Shown here: positions 1 to 6,554 of the stretch, one piece after another
Layout: every line of letters starts with the position of its first letter
How positions within the stretch are numbered: the stretch's first letter is position 1
Source of the DNA: an archaeon
GTDB taxonomy: Archaea > Nanobdellota > Nanobdellia > Pacearchaeales > GW2011-AR1
DNA: 15,934 nucleotides
Direction of reading: 5' to 3'
Assembly: GCA_030593225.1 (NCBI GenBank)
Contig: JAUVHP010000015.1
Span: forward strand, 1 to 15,934
Program-made: the position numbers and the translations under genes
The notes under the pieces: model-generated
Databases searched by the model: none
Seen by the model: only the letters and a program-made list of their open reading frames with translations
What the model was told of the DNA's origin: nothing

Positions 1-979
1 AAATGCCTCTGACCTAAGAAACAAAGGAAAATTACAAGAAATATTAAAACCAGCAATACAACAACAATCTCTAACAAACAAAAATAAAATAATTTTAGTA
101 GATGAAGCAGATGGAATTTCAGGAACAGATAGGGGAGGAATAACAGAAATAATTTCATTGCTAACATTAACAACCTATCCAATAATTATAACTGCAAACG
201 ACACATGGAGCAAAAAACTCTCACCTCTAAGGAAAAAAACAGAACTCGTGGAACTAAAAGACATAGCACCCTCAATTATTAAAAATATTTTAATTCAAAT
301 CCTAAATAAAGAAAACAAATTCATTCATAATAAAATTCTAAATCAAATAGCAATAAAATCAAAAGGAGACTTGCGCGCAGCAATAAATGATTTGCAAACA
401 TTTGTTCATACAGAAAATCAAGAAGAAATAGAATTAGATGAAAGAAACAAAGAAACAGATATTTTCAAGGCACTAAAAAAAATATTCCAAGAAAAACCCT
501 CAATAGAAATGCTAAAAACATTTGACTCAGTAAACATGAACATAGACGAAATTATTCTCTGGGTAGAAGAAAACATTCCAGCCGACTACAAAGGACAAGA
601 ACTCGCACGAGCATACGAACTTCTAAGTAAAACAGATTTATTCAAAGGGCGAATTTACAAACAGCAATACTGGAGATTTTTAGTTTATGAAAATATTTTT
701 TTAAGTTACGGAATAGCAAGTGCAAAAGAAAATCCAAAAACAGGATTTTCAACTTACAAAAGACCTGCAAGAATTCTAAAAATCTGGCTCAACAATCAAA
801 GAAACGCAAAAAAGAAATCAATAGCTATAAAATACGCACAATACGTTCACGTCGGGAGCAAACGAGCATTAAATGAATTTCCAATAATAAAACAAATTGT
901 AAATTCAAATCCACAAATAGCACAAGAACTCAAACTTACAGAAGAGGAAGTTGAATATGTTTGTAGGGAAGAAATTTAA
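1..979 (+). CDS. rfcL: Replication factor C large subunit (clamp loader), 5'-truncated
   Basis: The reading frame is open from base 2 and lacks its N-terminus, so the Walker A motif lies outside the window; 325 residues are visible. Numbering from base 2, the first residues NASDLRNK match the clamp-loader segment before Walker B. The Walker B box VDEADGI is at residues 33-39 and is followed by the RFC-L signature GTDRGGI. TANDTWSKKL is the sensor 1 region and KGDLRAAINDL the sensor 2 region, followed by the helical collar domain. RFC-L works with small RFC subunits to load PCNA at primer ends. A TTG at 158 lies inside the ATPase core and cannot be the start. The protein ends CREEI without the C-terminal PCNA-binding motif found in many archaeal RFC-L proteins. 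The identification is firm. Confidence 0.93.
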   Translation, partial: NASDLRNKGKLQEILKPAIQQQSLTNKNKIILVDEADGISGTDRGGITEIISLLTLTTYPIIITANDTWSKKLSPLRKKTELVELKDIAPSIIKNILIQILNKENKFIHNKILNQIAIKSKGDLRAAINDLQTFVHTENQEEIELDERNKETDIFKALKKIFQEKPSIEMLKTFDSVNMNIDEIILWVEENIPADYKGQELARAYELLSKTDLFKGRIYKQQYWRFLVYENIFLSYGIASAKENPKTGFSTYKRPARILKIWLNNQRNAKKKSIAIKYAQYVHVGSKRALNEFPIIKQIVNSNPQIAQELKLTEEEVEYVCREEI

Positions 980-1101
980 TTTTTAATTTTCCATTGAAAT
1001 TTTATTATCAAAAAATATTTTATTAATTTATTAAATTTTTATCTTAATTCCTCCAAGTCTTCTTTCCTTTTTTTCTATTTCCAAATTTTAAATTATTTTT
1101 T

Positions 1102-1170
1102 ATTGAATCAAGGCACTTTACTTCTGTAGCATAGTCATCTATGTAAGGAAGGAAATAACGCAGAGTCAAT
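1102..1170 (-). other. Long imperfect hairpin just after the VanZ-like gene
   Basis: Read on the minus strand, three nested stems pair: ATTGACTC with GATTCAAT (one mismatch), TTATTTC with GAAGTAA (one G-U), and CATAG with CTATG closing an ATGA loop. The G-U pair is C-A on the other strand, so the fold favours a minus-strand transcript, that is the 3' region of the VanZ-like gene whose stop is 17 nt away. It may be a 3'-UTR structure or processing signal. It shares no clear sequence with the TGAG hairpin family at 4163 and 6424. The rest of the 980-1186 gap is T/A-rich with nothing recognisable. Confidence 0.4.
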
Positions 1171-1186
1171 GAAAAAGAAATAAAAT

Positions 1187-1564
1187 TCAATCTCGCCAAA
1201 AAACAATAACAAAATAAATCATCATAGCAAAAATAATTCCTGCAGTATCCACATAAACATCAAAAATATCACAAAATCTCCAAGGCACAAAATACTGGTG
1301 TATTTCATCGAGAATTGCATATACCACACACATCAAAAATCCTACAAAAAATAATAAATAATTTTTTCTTCCACGCATTAAAGAAATAAACAAGAAAAAA
1401 CTAAAACAAAAAAAAGACGAGAAATGATAAAAAACAGAAATCCAACCTTTATCACCAATAACATTTCCACCAAAATCTAAACTAGAAATCCAAAAAATTA
1501 AAACAGCCCCAACCAATGTAATAAACCAAGATAATTTATAATTTTCTTCAAAAAATTTAAACAT
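1187..1564 (-). CDS. VanZ-like family membrane protein
   Basis: This 125-aa protein is mostly hydrophobic with about four membrane segments (residues 10-28, 42-62, 68-85 and 106-122). The VanZ-family signature is visible: DEIHQYFVPWR at 86-96 followed by DIFDVYVDTAGIIF at 99-112, matching the family pattern DExHQxxxPxRxxDxxDxxxDxxG. The name comes from a teicoplanin-resistance protein, but the biochemical role of the short stand-alone VanZ proteins widespread in bacteria and archaea is not settled. It is an integral membrane protein encoded 40 nt downstream of the thioredoxin-fold gene on the same strand, so the two could be co-transcribed. Family assignment is confident; function is open. 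Confidence 0.85.
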   Translation of the reverse strand: MFKFFEENYKLSWFITLVGAVLIFWISSLDFGGNVIGDKGWISVFYHFSSFFCFSFFLFISLMRGRKNYLLFFVGFLMCVVYAILDEIHQYFVPWRFCDIFDVYVDTAGIIFAMMIYFVIVFWRD

Positions 1565-1604
1565 AAGGAATTATATCTAAATCAAATTAAAAGTATTTGT
1601 ATAA

Positions 1605-2702
1605 TCAACATTGAGCAGTACTTGCAGAACCAGTTCCTTCCCAACCAAAACCAGGACTTGGAGCAACACTAGAAAGTTCAGCCATACACTCTTCTTCAGG
1701 AACCTCATTAAACGAAGAAGAACAAATTACATTCAAATATGATTCTGAATCTCTTCCACTCTTTACAAGAACCCCATTTATAACTAAACTAGGACTTCCT
1801 TGAACACCATAACTCTTGCTTAATGCTGAATCTTCTGCATAATATTCTTCTCCTCTTCCTGAATCAATACAATCAGACAATGCATCAGAATCAATCCCTA
1901 TTTTAACTTCGCAAGCCAAAGCTTCTTCAACAGAACCAGAAGTTCCTCCCAAGAAACACTCAAGATAATCTAAATATTTTTCAGATTGCTCTTCTCTTAT
2001 ACAAACCTGCCTTGGCGTCTCAACATCTTCTTGATTATTAGTATGCATAAAATAATGAACAAATCTAATCTTTAAATCTGCAACACCTTCTAATGCTTTC
2101 ATCGTCGGAATAAAACCTTTTTCTGCTTGAGTCCCATAAGGGCAATGTGTCATTATAAATAATTCAACTTCAGGTCTATCAGTTTTAGGAACTTCCAAAG
2201 TATCAATAGATTCTTTTTCACTAACAACTAAAGGGATAAGACCACTAACAATATTTTTTCCGTCTTTAGTAATATAAACAAAAGAATCACCTTCTTCAGT
2301 AGAAAAACTAATTTCATATAATCCATCTTTCTCACGAATATCATTAACTTCAACATCTATTCCTTTTGATAATGCGAATGATTGAAAATTATCTGATGCA
2401 ACATCAGCAGAAACTCCAATAGCCCCACCAGTAATCACACTTCCAGTAAAACCAGAACCACTAAATAAAAATCCTAAAAATAAAATTCCTAAAACAACAG
2501 TTGAAACCATCCAAGGATTTTCTCTTGCCTTTTCAATTAATTTATCTTTTTTATCATTAACTGAAAATTTTTTCTCTTCAGATTTTTTTTCAGAATTATC
2601 AATTTCTTTTTTATCGTCATCTAATTTTTTCTCATTGTCTTCAGATTTAATTACTTCTTTTTCACCAGATTCAATTTCAGTTTCGTCCTTTTTTTCATCC
2701 AT
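1605..2702 (-). CDS. Membrane-anchored DsbA/thioredoxin-fold protein with a CPYG motif
   Basis: The 365-aa protein starts with about 60 residues rich in Lys, Glu and Asp, probably cytoplasmic. One membrane helix follows (about 64-81), then a Gly/Ser-rich linker and an extracytoplasmic region. The thioredoxin-like fold begins near 178 with VELFIMTHCPYG; the active-site-like Cys is C187. The position of the second CXXC cysteine is Gly190, so this is not a classical dithiol motif. A GSPS element (302-305) gives the cis-proline loop. Further cysteines are C234, C249, C264, C278, C327, C339 and the terminal C365. By homology it probably acts in extracytoplasmic thiol chemistry, using a resolving cysteine elsewhere or acting as a monothiol or structural protein. 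Minus-strand TATA at 2723-2733. Confidence 0.78.
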   Translation of the reverse strand: MDEKKDETEIESGEKEVIKSEDNEKKLDDDKKEIDNSEKKSEEKKFSVNDKKDKLIEKARENPWMVSTVVLGILFLGFLFSGSGFTGSVITGGAIGVSADVASDNFQSFALSKGIDVEVNDIREKDGLYEISFSTEEGDSFVYITKDGKNIVSGLIPLVVSEKESIDTLEVPKTDRPEVELFIMTHCPYGTQAEKGFIPTMKALEGVADLKIRFVHYFMHTNNQEDVETPRQVCIREEQSEKYLDYLECFLGGTSGSVEEALACEVKIGIDSDALSDCIDSGRGEEYYAEDSALSKSYGVQGSPSLVINGVLVKSGRDSESYLNVICSSSFNEVPEEECMAELSSVAPSPGFGWEGTGSASTAQC

Positions 2703-2722
2703 AAAAAAAACTATGGAAAAAT

Positions 2723-2733
2723 GTTTTATAAAT
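2723..2733 (-). promoter_or_regulatory. TATA-like box for the thioredoxin-fold gene
   Basis: The minus strand reads ATTTATAAAAC centred about 26 nt before the ATG at 2702. The spacing fits an archaeal promoter with transcription starting at or next to the start codon. Confidence 0.5.
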
Positions 2734-2795
2734 ATTTTGGTGAAATTAGTTAATCACAAAATTAATTCCACAAATAAATAAAAATTACAAAATAA

Positions 2796-2804
2796 TTTAA
2801 ACTA
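2796..2804 (+). promoter_or_regulatory. TATA-like box for the HerA-like gene
   Basis: TTTAAACTA is centred about 23 nt before the ATG at 2823. No good ribosome binding site lies between them (the leader is pyrimidine-rich), so a leaderless mRNA is likely. Confidence 0.45.
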
Positions 2805-2822
2805 TTCTTTCTTTTTCTCAAT

Positions 2823-4133
2823 ATGCCATATGATATAATAATTGGAAGAAATACAACAGACAAAAAAGCTCTCGGTGATAAAGGATTAATTCTTATTGGA
2901 AAAGGCTATGTAAAAATGGGGCAACACACTTCAATGAGCAATAGAATTTTAATGGATGTTGCAAAAAGTCATGTCATCCTCGTGGCTGGAAAAAGAGGTT
3001 CAGGAAAATCCTACACTCTCGGAGTTTTAACAGAAGAAATGTCAAACCTTCCAAAAGAAGTAAGTCAAAATATCGCACCACTAATTTTTGACACAATGGG
3101 AATTTACTGGACAATGAAATATTCAAATGAAAAAGACAAAGAACTTTTAAGAGATTGGAATTTGCAACCCAAAAATTTGCCAATAAAAGTTTTTGTACCA
3201 TATGGTCATTATGATAATTATTTAGAACAAGGAATTCCAATTGATGAAAAATTCGCACTTGACCCAATGGAAATGAATGCAGAGGACTGGATACTCACAT
3301 TTAATTTAGATATTACAAATCCTGTTTCAGTTTTAATTCAAAGAACATTAAATAAATTGCAAAAAAAAGGTGACTATAATTTAAAAGAAGTTATCACAAA
3401 CATTGAACAAGATGAAAAAACTTCTTTAGAAACAAAAAACGCAGCAGCTGGATTATTTGAAGCAGCAGAAACATGGGGAATTTTTGCCAAATCTTCAGAA
3501 AATGCAACACACATAACAGACCTAATAAACGCAGGAACAACAACCACTCTTGATTTAAGTGTTTACAATTCTATAGGAGCATTTAATGTTCGGGCATTAG
3601 TAATCAGTTTAGTGTCAAGAAAAATATTTAATCAAAGAATGAAAGCAAGAAAAAAAGAAGAAATCCAAGATATAACACAAGGACTTAGTTATAATTCAAT
3701 GGAAGAAAAAAAAGAAACGCCTTTAGTTTGGATGGTAATCGACGAAGCCCATGAATTTTTACCAAAAGATGAAAAAACAATTGCAACTGACGCACTTGTT
3801 CAAATTTTAAGAGAAGGAAGACAACCTGGTTTGTCATTAATTTTAGCAACACAGCAACCTGGAAAAATCCACACCGACGTTATGACTCAAGCAGATATTG
3901 TAATAGCACACAGAGTAACTTCCAAGCCCGACGTTGAAGCACTAAATCACATTATGCAAAGCTATATGCTTGACACAATAAAAAAACAAATGGACGACCT
4001 TCCATCACTAAAAGGTTCGGCAATAATTTTAGATGATAATTCAGAAAGAATTTACCCAATGCGAATGCGACCGATATATACCTGGCACGGGGGAGAGGCA
4101 CCTACAGCTGTGAAAAAAGAAAAAAGATTGTAG
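2823..4133 (+). CDS. HerA-like (DUF87/FtsK-HerA superfamily) ATPase
   Basis: This 436-aa P-loop ATPase has a short N-terminal barrel-like segment (1-40), Walker A GKRGSGKS at 56-63 and Walker B MVIDEAHEFLP at 304-314. It also carries the HerA-family stretch LREGRQPGLSLILATQQP (329-346), which holds sensor and arginine-finger candidates. HerA-like proteins form hexameric rings that translocate DNA. True HerA works with NurA in end resection, but no nurA is nearby, and many archaeal paralogues of this shape have no assigned role. A short tail WHGGEAPTAVKKEKRL follows the ATPase core. That tail is the part repeated twice more downstream, in different codons. The family is confident; equating it with recombination HerA is not justified. 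Confidence 0.87.
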   Translation: MPYDIIIGRNTTDKKALGDKGLILIGKGYVKMGQHTSMSNRILMDVAKSHVILVAGKRGSGKSYTLGVLTEEMSNLPKEVSQNIAPLIFDTMGIYWTMKYSNEKDKELLRDWNLQPKNLPIKVFVPYGHYDNYLEQGIPIDEKFALDPMEMNAEDWILTFNLDITNPVSVLIQRTLNKLQKKGDYNLKEVITNIEQDEKTSLETKNAAAGLFEAAETWGIFAKSSENATHITDLINAGTTTTLDLSVYNSIGAFNVRALVISLVSRKIFNQRMKARKKEEIQDITQGLSYNSMEEKKETPLVWMVIDEAHEFLPKDEKTIATDALVQILREGRQPGLSLILATQQPGKIHTDVMTQADIVIAHRVTSKPDVEALNHIMQSYMLDTIKKQMDDLPSLKGSAIILDDNSERIYPMRMRPIYTWHGGEAPTAVKKEKRL

Positions 4134-4162
4134 GTGCTTTAGAGGAGTGCCAGATGGCACGG

Positions 4163-4242
4163 TGAGAATCTTTTGAAAGTTCTAATAAACGAACAACGTT
4201 TCAAAAAAGTGAGTTTAAAGAAGCTTTCACAAAGTTCGAATA
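4163..4242 (+). repeat. TGAG...CGAATA hairpin element, copy 1 (80 nt)
   Basis: The element has 14-nt arms GAATCTTTTGAAAG and CTTTCACAAAGTTC, which form 13 pairs with two single-base bulges. They are flanked by TGA on the left and GAATA on the right. It sits between TGGCACGG and the tail codons of unit 2; unit 1 has the same flanks without it. Removing 80 nt restores TGG CAC GGA GGA GAG, the WHGGE tail in frame. It aligns with the copy at 6424 over its whole length apart from one 12-nt gap in the loop. Whether it acts as RNA or DNA is unknown. Confidence 0.7.
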
Positions 4243-4313
4243 AGGAGAGGCACCTACTGCTGTCAAGAAAGAGAAAAGTTTATAGGTGACTCAGAGGAGT
4301 GCCACTGGCATGG

Positions 4314-4371
4314 TGAGAGTTTACACTTGCATCAATTTGTGAAACGTCGTAACGCAAGTGTGGGCTCGAAT
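4314..4371 (+). repeat. TGAG...CGAAT hairpin element, copy 2 (58 nt)
   Basis: The 14-nt arms GAGTTTACACTTGC and GCAAGTGTGGGCTC pair over all 14 positions when three G-U pairs are allowed. The arms share no sequence with copy 1, yet the flanks TGA and GAAT, the arm length and the position after TGGCATGG are the same. Removing 58 nt restores TGG CAT GGT GGT GAA, the WHGGE tail. Structure kept with sequence changed argues for a functional hairpin. Confidence 0.65.
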
Positions 4372-4442
4372 TGGTGAAGCTCCAACAGCTGTGAAAAAAG
4401 AAAAACAGCTGTAAATTAAAATAACCTTTTTAGAAGTTAAAT

Positions 4443-4452
4443 AGTTTTAAAG
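4443..4452 (+). promoter_or_regulatory. TATA-like box for the small membrane protein gene
   Basis: GTTTTAAAGA lies about 24 nt before the ATG at 4472. It indicates that this gene has its own promoter downstream of the repeat region. Confidence 0.4.
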
Positions 4453-4471
4453 AATATTTCTAAGTTAAATT

Positions 4472-4834
4472 ATGGCTACCTTGATTGGGAAAATTTTTAA
4501 TTATATAGAAAAAGCTATATGTAACAATTTAAGAAATTTTGTAGGAAAACATGAACAAACAACAAATATATTATTCTTAATAACATATATTATATTACAA
4601 CTTATATTAGTTTATTGTTTTCCAAAACCCATTGTAACTTTAATTGTAATTTTATTTTTATTTTTCTTATCTTTAGAAAGAATAATCTTAAGAATTTGGT
4701 TAGATGAAGAAAAAAGAAGATATGATTTAAAAGAACAAAAAATAAAAGAAAAAATATCTATATTAAGAAATTTTTATACAAATGAAAGAACAAAATTAAT
4801 TCAAAAAATAGAAAAACTAAAGAATGTGAGATAA
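4472..4834 (+). CDS. Small membrane protein with C-terminal coiled coil, function unknown
   Basis: I do not recognise this 120-aa protein. It has a short amphipathic N-terminus, two adjacent hydrophobic segments (about 31-50 and 53-71) joined by a Pro-containing turn (FPKPI), and a Lys/Glu-rich helical tail (about 76-120) that looks like a coiled coil. The likely topology is a membrane hairpin with a cytoplasmic tail. It has its own TATA-like box, and its last 18 nt overlap a possible small gene on the other strand. Coding status rests on its length in AT-rich DNA, promoter spacing and coherent protein features. No homology claim is made. Confidence 0.6.
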   Translation: MATLIGKIFNYIEKAICNNLRNFVGKHEQTTNILFLITYIILQLILVYCFPKPIVTLIVILFLFFLSLERIILRIWLDEEKRRYDLKEQKIKEKISILRNFYTNERTKLIQKIEKLKNVR

Positions 4835-4936
4835 TCCGCTAACTTCATTATTTAAATCTCTAGATAATTCAAATTCTTTTTCCTCAAAAGTTTTGTTTTT
4901 ATCAAAAATTAAATTCATTAATTCATCACTTGTCAT
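4817..4936 (-). CDS. Possible 39-aa small protein
   Basis: An ATG at 4936 opens a 39-codon frame (MTSDELMNLIFDKNKTFEEK...) ending at TAG 4817-4819. The product is acidic and mostly helix-forming, with no membrane segment or recognised domain. Support is a GGGTGA ribosome-binding-like sequence about 6 nt before the ATG and AT-rich TATA-like sequence (TTTATATG) further upstream. It overlaps the end of the gene on the plus strand by 18 nt. A bigger frame on the plus strand here is almost all Phe, Leu, Ile and Asn and looks non-coding. This is a weak prediction. Confidence 0.35.
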   Translation of the reverse strand: MTSDELMNLIFDKNKTFEEKEFELSRDLNNEVSGLSHIL

Positions 4937-4997
4937 AGAATTCACCCACTTTTTTCATATAAAAACATATATACAATTGTTTATATATTTTTTGCTA

Positions 4998-5777
4998 CTA
5001 ATTCAAAACCCTAAAATCAACCCTCAACCGAATTTTATAAGGAGCAATTTCTCCTGCTTTTTTTACTTTCAAAATTTTAATTTTTTTCTTAAATTTCTTG
5101 GCCTCTTCTTTTATCTGTTCAACAATTAAATTCTCTTCATTAATTTTACAAAATCCATAATAATAAATTCGCGTATTCTTCTTAGATAATTTAAACGCAG
5201 ATTCTAAAAAAGTTTCTTTCAAATTCGGACGAGGCATTACAATAACATCAAATTTTTGATTCAATTTCCCAACAACTTTTTTAACATCTCCTGAGACCAA
5301 TTCAATTTTATTTTTCAACTTATTCAAACTAATATTAAGTTCACAATATTTATTTGCCTCTCGATTAATTTCATTAGAAAAAACTTTTTTTGATTTAGAA
5401 TTTTTAGCAATCACAATAGAAAAAGGTGCAACACCTGCAAACATCACAAAAACATTTTCATTTTTTTTAATCAATTTAGCAATCTCTTTTCTTTCATTAC
5501 TTAAACGAGGAGAAAAATAAGTTGTATCAACATTAAAACGAAACACACATTCATTCTCTTTATACAAAACTTCTTTTGTTTTTTCTCCAGCTAAAAAGAT
5601 TGTCTTCATTTTTCTAAGTCGCCCACTAAAATTTCCTGACTTCCCTAAAACAGTTGTAATATTTTTTTGCTCTTTCAAAATTTTCTCAGCAAACTTTCGC
5701 TTTTCAATTTTCTTTGCATCATCAGAAAAATTAACAATCGCAATATTTCCCAAAACACTAAATGCTCTTTGTTTCAT
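4998..5777 (-). CDS. trm5: Trm5-like tRNA (guanine37-N1)-methyltransferase
   Basis: This 259-aa class I SAM methyltransferase has the Trm5 layout. The N-terminal recognition domain contains VLGNIAIVNF and the YFSPRLSNER signature at 87-96. The Rossmann domain contains the SAM loop MFAGVAPFS at 112-120, the GDV segment near 163, and the active-site region VIVMPRP at 178-184. It ends with the typical YKIRLRVDFRV. Trm5 methylates G37 next to the anticodon and prevents frameshifting. It lacks the extra N-terminal D1 domain of long archaeal Trm5 and is short. MPRP replaces the more common NLP or MPLP, so specificity could differ; a Taw2-type wybutosine enzyme is the main alternative. Unlike its neighbours it has a good ribosome binding site, GGAGAT 8 nt before the ATG. 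Confidence 0.78.
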   Translation of the reverse strand: MKQRAFSVLGNIAIVNFSDDAKKIEKRKFAEKILKEQKNITTVLGKSGNFSGRLRKMKTIFLAGEKTKEVLYKENECVFRFNVDTTYFSPRLSNERKEIAKLIKKNENVFVMFAGVAPFSIVIAKNSKSKKVFSNEINREANKYCELNISLNKLKNKIELVSGDVKKVVGKLNQKFDVIVMPRPNLKETFLESAFKLSKKNTRIYYYGFCKINEENLIVEQIKEEAKKFKKKIKILKVKKAGEIAPYKIRLRVDFRVLN

Positions 5778-5834
5778 TTGAAATAATCTCCAGTAATTTT
5801 CAGATGAATGAAAATTTTATATTTAATTTATCTT

Positions 5835-6263
5835 TCATTTTTTATTATTAATTAATTCTTTTATCTCAATTAAAAATCCTTCTGCATCCTCAATAGACAA
5901 TTCTGCTTCCTCACTTGAAATTTCGTCAAGTAAATCATAAAGAACTTTATGTCTATCTAACTGATAAACTTTAAATGCTTCAATTAAATAAGAAGATATT
6001 TTCTTGGAATAATTTTTTTCAAGATACAAAATAGTTGCAAAATGACTCTTTTCTTGCACCCCATTCAAATATAATAATGCCCTCGCTGATTGAAAAATAG
6101 AAGTATATGCAGAAACCAAAACCTCATTAAAAAAATCTTTGGCAAATAATTCTTTAGCTCGCAAAAGTTTATTCTCTGCAATTTTTAATGAATTCCCTGA
6201 CTTCAATTTATCTGGAGAAATTTTCCTCAACAACCTCTTCCTAAAACACTCTTCAAGTTCCAT
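5835..6263 (-). CDS. HEPN-domain protein, probable toxin of an MNT/HEPN pair
   Basis: The 142-aa all-helical protein matches the HEPN family. It has a helix with repeated small residues (SAYTSIFQSARALLYLNG, 51-68), then KSHFATILYLEKNY, and the R-x4-Y motif R104 to Y109 (RHKVLY) with His105. In HepT-type proteins this motif carries the RNase active site, and the Tyr is the residue adenylylated by the MNT antitoxin. The HTH-MNT gene lies upstream on the same strand, but 291 nt away rather than adjacent; the gap holds duplicated palindromes and a hairpin element. The TATA-like box centred at 6288 is 25 nt before the ATG, so the HEPN gene has its own leaderless promoter. Family confidence is good; toxicity is inferred. 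Confidence 0.8.
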   Translation of the reverse strand: MELEECFRKRLLRKISPDKLKSGNSLKIAENKLLRAKELFAKDFFNEVLVSAYTSIFQSARALLYLNGVQEKSHFATILYLEKNYSKKISSYLIEAFKVYQLDRHKVLYDLLDEISSEEAELSIEDAEGFLIEIKELINNKK

Positions 6264-6307
6264 AAGTTCTTTTTGAAAACAAACTATTTAAGATTTTTCA
6301 AAAAGAA
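6264..6307 (-). promoter_or_regulatory. HEPN promoter in a 14-bp-arm palindrome (copy X of a 44-bp direct repeat)
   Basis: Perfect 14-bp arms GTTCTTTTTGAAAA (6266-6279) and TTTTCAAAAAGAAC (6295-6308) enclose a 15-nt loop. On the minus strand the loop holds CTTAAATAG (6284-6292), centred 25 nt before the HEPN start. The whole 44 bp recurs without change at 6369-6412. The position suits a repressor operator over the TATA box, possibly for the HTH-MNT protein, which is inference. Right after it come CCCCGAAGGGCGA and a small hairpin CACTTC/GGAGTG (6321-6339). Confidence 0.65.
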
Positions 6308-6368
6308 CCCCGAAGGGCGACACTTCATTGTAAGGAGTGTTAAATATTCCCTTCTTAGAATTTTTAAC

Positions 6369-6412
6369 AAGTTCTTTTTGAAAACAAACTATTTAAGATT
6401 TTTCAAAAAGAA
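6369..6412. repeat. Second copy (Y) of the 44-bp palindromic promoter element
   Basis: It is identical to 6264-6307 over 44 bp, including the TATA-like loop and both arms except the last base pair. It is followed by CGAAGGG as in copy X, then the TGAG hairpin element, then the same CACTTC/GGAGTG hairpin (6494-6512) that follows copy X directly. This is a tandem duplication of the whole module with one insertion. As a promoter it would give a leader of about 105 nt. Confidence 0.75.
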
Positions 6413-6423
6413 TCTTCGAAGGG

Positions 6424-6491
6424 TGAGCATCTTCTGAAATTTCTAATAAACAAATGTATGAGTTTAAAGAAGATTTCACAGAGTGCGAATA
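6424..6491 (+). repeat. TGAG...CGAATA hairpin element, copy 3 (about 68 nt)
   Basis: Arms GCATCTTCTGAAAT and ATTTCACAGAGTGC are flanked by TGA and GAATA. Compared with the copy at 4163, two arm substitutions are matched on the other arm: A-U becomes C-G next to the base, and G-C becomes U-A at the loop end. The loop contains TTCTAATAAAC and TGAGTTTAAAGAAG, both shared with that copy. Copy X of the surrounding module lacks the element (GAAGGG then CGACACTTC), which defines the insertion to within one base. Confidence 0.7.
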
Positions 6492-6554
6492 GACACTTCA
6501 TTATAGGGAGTGCTAAAATTTCAAATAATCAGATATATTTTAACAAATTTTTAA

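Larger units (their letters stand above)
4083..4414 (+). repeat. Three degenerate tandem units carrying the 3' tail of the HerA-like gene
   Basis: Unit 1 (4083-4154) is the authentic gene end. Units 2 (4155-4305) and 3 (4306-4414) lie in the noncoding gap. Each starts with TGGCAYGG and encodes GEAPTAVKKEKxL plus a stop, with stops at 4131-4133 (TAG), 4283-4285 (TAG) and 4412-4414 (TAA). Between copies almost all changes in the tail codons are at synonymous third positions; the clear replacement is the penultimate residue R/S/Q. The flank after the stop (TAGGTG, then AGAGGAGTGCCA) is shared by units 1 and 2. Units 2 and 3 each hold a hairpin element after TGGCAYGG. The stops of units 2 and 3 are not in the gene's frame, so readthrough would not reach them. 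Confidence 0.85.

Noticed and set aside
2974..3267. 97-codon minus-strand open frame within the HerA-like gene
   Set aside because: Antisense shadow of a conserved ATPase core, including its Walker A motif.
4230..4242. tRNA-like T-loop (AGTTCGAATA)
   Set aside because: No acceptor, D or anticodon stems can be folded around it. It is the edge of the hairpin element and recurs without a cloverleaf at 6484.
4163..4242. C/D box guide RNA
   Set aside because: TGAG and CTGA-like fragments occur, but the C and D boxes do not match consensus or spacing, and the main feature is a long stem.
4133..4285. Readthrough or pyrrolysine decoding of the TAG stop of the HerA-like gene to reach the second tail copy
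   Set aside because: The stop of tail copy 2 is 152 nt after the first, not a multiple of three, so simple readthrough would be out of frame; no Pyl genes are seen.
4893..5129. 78-codon plus-strand open frame
   Set aside because: It is almost all Phe, Leu, Ile and Asn, overlaps the Trm5-like gene antisense and has no promoter or ribosome binding site.
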